A stretch of 64,000 nt of DNA from assembly GCF_024707525.1 (NCBI RefSeq), contig NZ_CP062231.1, positions 2,418,001 through 2,482,000 of the forward strand, in the 5' to 3' direction. Below are positions 63,216 to 64,000 of the stretch, piece after piece; within the stretch, counting starts at the first letter, position 1; each line of letters begins with the position of its first letter. The stretch comes from Rhizobium sp. TH2 (GTDB taxonomy: Bacteria; Pseudomonadota; Alphaproteobacteria; Rhizobiales; Rhizobiaceae). The notes under the pieces are model-generated. The model searched no databases. It saw only the letters and a list, made by a program, of their open reading frames with translations, and had not been told where the DNA came from. Made by a program: the position numbers and the translations under genes.

Positions 63216-64000
63216 CTACTTGAGAATCCAGTTCAGGGTCACGCGCCAGTCCGTCATGCGGATTGGCGTGCCGTGCGAGCCGGTGTTGAAAAGCACAAAA
63301 CGCGTCGGATAGTGTTTGCCGATCAGGCTCTTGTAGAGCGCATATTGATCCTGCCAGCGATAGACATTGTCGTCGGAACCGTGGCTGAAGAACATCGGCA
63401 ACTTCGCGGCATAGGCAGCGCTCCTAGGGAACGCTGGATTTGCGGGACCGCCAAAGATCATCATGCCGGAAAGCTGGCCCGACGCGGTCGCGTCATCAGT
63501 GATCTTCCAGCAGATGGAGGTGCCCATCGACGCGCAGGTCAGCACGATCTTTGCCTGCGGCGCGGAGGCATGGACATAATCGATAAGCGCCGAAACGTCC
63601 GCCGCCCCCTGGTCTTGGAAATCCTTGGCCGAGGGCGCGAAATAGACGCCCGAATTCTCGTCCACGAGATTTTTGAGGCGATTGAAATTGCCGCCGAAGG
63701 TGAAATCGTTGGCACCCAGCTTGCGATCACCGCCCCGGCCATGGACGAAGATCACCGCGAAGCGCGCCGAACGCAGCTTGCCGATATGGAAGACATCGAC
63801 GGAGCGGCCCTGATGCTCCACGGTCTCGAAATCCTGGCGCCAGCGGACACCGAGCGAAACATAGTCGCCCTTGACCCGGCGCTCCAGGATCTCGTCCCGC
63901 TTGTGGATGTCGCGCATCTTGTCGTAATCGACCTTCAGGAACGCACCGTCATCGGCCTGTTCGAGAATGCCCGGATAGGCAAAGAGCTTGTCCTTGAAGC
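63216..64000 (-). CDS. Alpha/beta hydrolase (partial, N-terminus beyond window)
   Basis: The visible 260 residues form the alpha/beta hydrolase part: FAVIFVHGRGGDR (oxyanion region), the nucleophile elbow TCASMGTSICW with Ser flanked by Ala and Met (C-A-S-M-G in place of G-X-S-X-G), FSHGSDDNVYRW with the acid residue and NTGSHGTPIRM with the catalytic His. The frame is open to the right edge (upstream FAYPGILEQADDG), so the N-terminus is missing. It is probably an esterase/lipase of the dienelactone-hydrolase type; the substrate is unknown. It is convergent with the Gly/Asp-rich gene. Confidence 0.78.
   Translation of the reverse strand, partial: FKDKLFAYPGILEQADDGAFLKVDYDKMRDIHKRDEILERRVKGDYVSLGVRWRQDFETVEHQGRSVDVFHIGKLRSARFAVIFVHGRGGDRKLGANDFTFGGNFNRLKNLVDENSGVYFAPSAKDFQDQGAADVSALIDYVHASAPQAKIVLTCASMGTSICWKITDDATASGQLSGMMIFGGPANPAFPRSAAYAAKLPMFFSHGSDDNVYRWQDQYALYKSLIGKHYPTRFVLFNTGSHGTPIRMTDWRVTLNWILK

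Overview
The window is high-GC chromosomal DNA from an alphaproteobacterium, most likely of the order Hyphomicrobiales (Rhizobiales), family Rhizobiaceae or close to it. The evidence is the 14-gene-type nuo operon interrupted by rhizobial accessory ORFs, an NDUFS4-type complex I subunit, a C-P lyase cluster with two phnE genes and a DUF1045 gene, a RIME-type palindromic intergenic element, RirA-like (TGA-N9-TCA) and PHO-box-like motifs, a class I phaC, and dense ATGA/TGATG gene overlaps. No phage, plasmid, transposase or CRISPR array is visible; this reads as ordinary chromosome with a few accessory inserts.

Layout. (1) 1-8660, minus strand: the first part of a complex I operon, nuoABCDEFG (nuoG runs off the left edge), with four extra ORFs between the canonical genes: a secreted 79-aa protein, an 84-aa coiled-coil protein, a helix-hairpin-helix protein and a DUF3291 protein. 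The C-terminus of NuoE carries a second copy of the same helix-hairpin-helix domain. (2) 9033-9943: a small lipoprotein, a mismatch-type uracil-DNA glycosylase and tRNA-Asp. (3) 10233-25230: phosphonate utilisation. phnF is divergent from phnGHI-JKL plus a hexapeptide acetyltransferase. Then come an AI-2E-family permease and a second block phnC-D-E-E2, DUF1045, phnM, phnN. PHO-box-like sites lie before phnG and phnC, and a three-half-site dyad that could be the PhnF operator precedes phnG. Two tiny membrane-protein genes sit antisense inside the phn operon between phnI and phnJ, and a decayed DUF1902 gene lies after the acetyltransferase.

(4) 25231-26590: a lone gene for a secreted protein that looks like a HasA-type hemophore domain joined to RTX repeats and a serralysin-type C-terminal domain, with two exact TGA-N9-TCA motifs upstream. 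(5) 26599-33694: an FAH-family hydrolase, a LuxR-type regulator with a striking nested dyad upstream, and a polyamine-type ABC transporter (ATPase, Tat-exported binding protein, two permeases) with an SDR dehydrogenase; a 162-bp RIME-like palindrome lies inside this operon. (6) 33707-46457: mixed housekeeping and small genes (MFS transporter, HdeD, alcohol dehydrogenase, cupin, orphan glgA, a receiver without its phospho-acceptor aspartate, a Crp/Fnr regulator, DUF6894/DUF2934 pair, NDUFS4, DUF192, double cold-shock protein, gloA, an M15-type lipoprotein) and tRNA-Val, -Arg and -Pro.

(7) 46630-60725: three tRNA-Glu genes each with its own promoter, then recJ, hom, an aminotransferase, a LysE exporter, phaC, map, radC, an old-yellow-enzyme family reductase, pyrG, secG and tpiA. 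(8) 60925-64000: a caspase-like protein with Sel1 repeats, a Gly/Asp-rich secreted partner, and an alpha/beta hydrolase cut by the right edge.

The most interesting items are the HasA-RTX hemophore candidate with its putative iron-responsive control, the antisense twin membrane-protein genes inside the C-P lyase operon, the duplicated helix-hairpin-helix domain in complex I, the nested dyad at the LuxR/ABC-transporter boundary, and the DUF1045 2H-phosphoesterase candidate in a cluster where no phnP is seen. All functional calls come from reading the translated sequence; no database search was possible.
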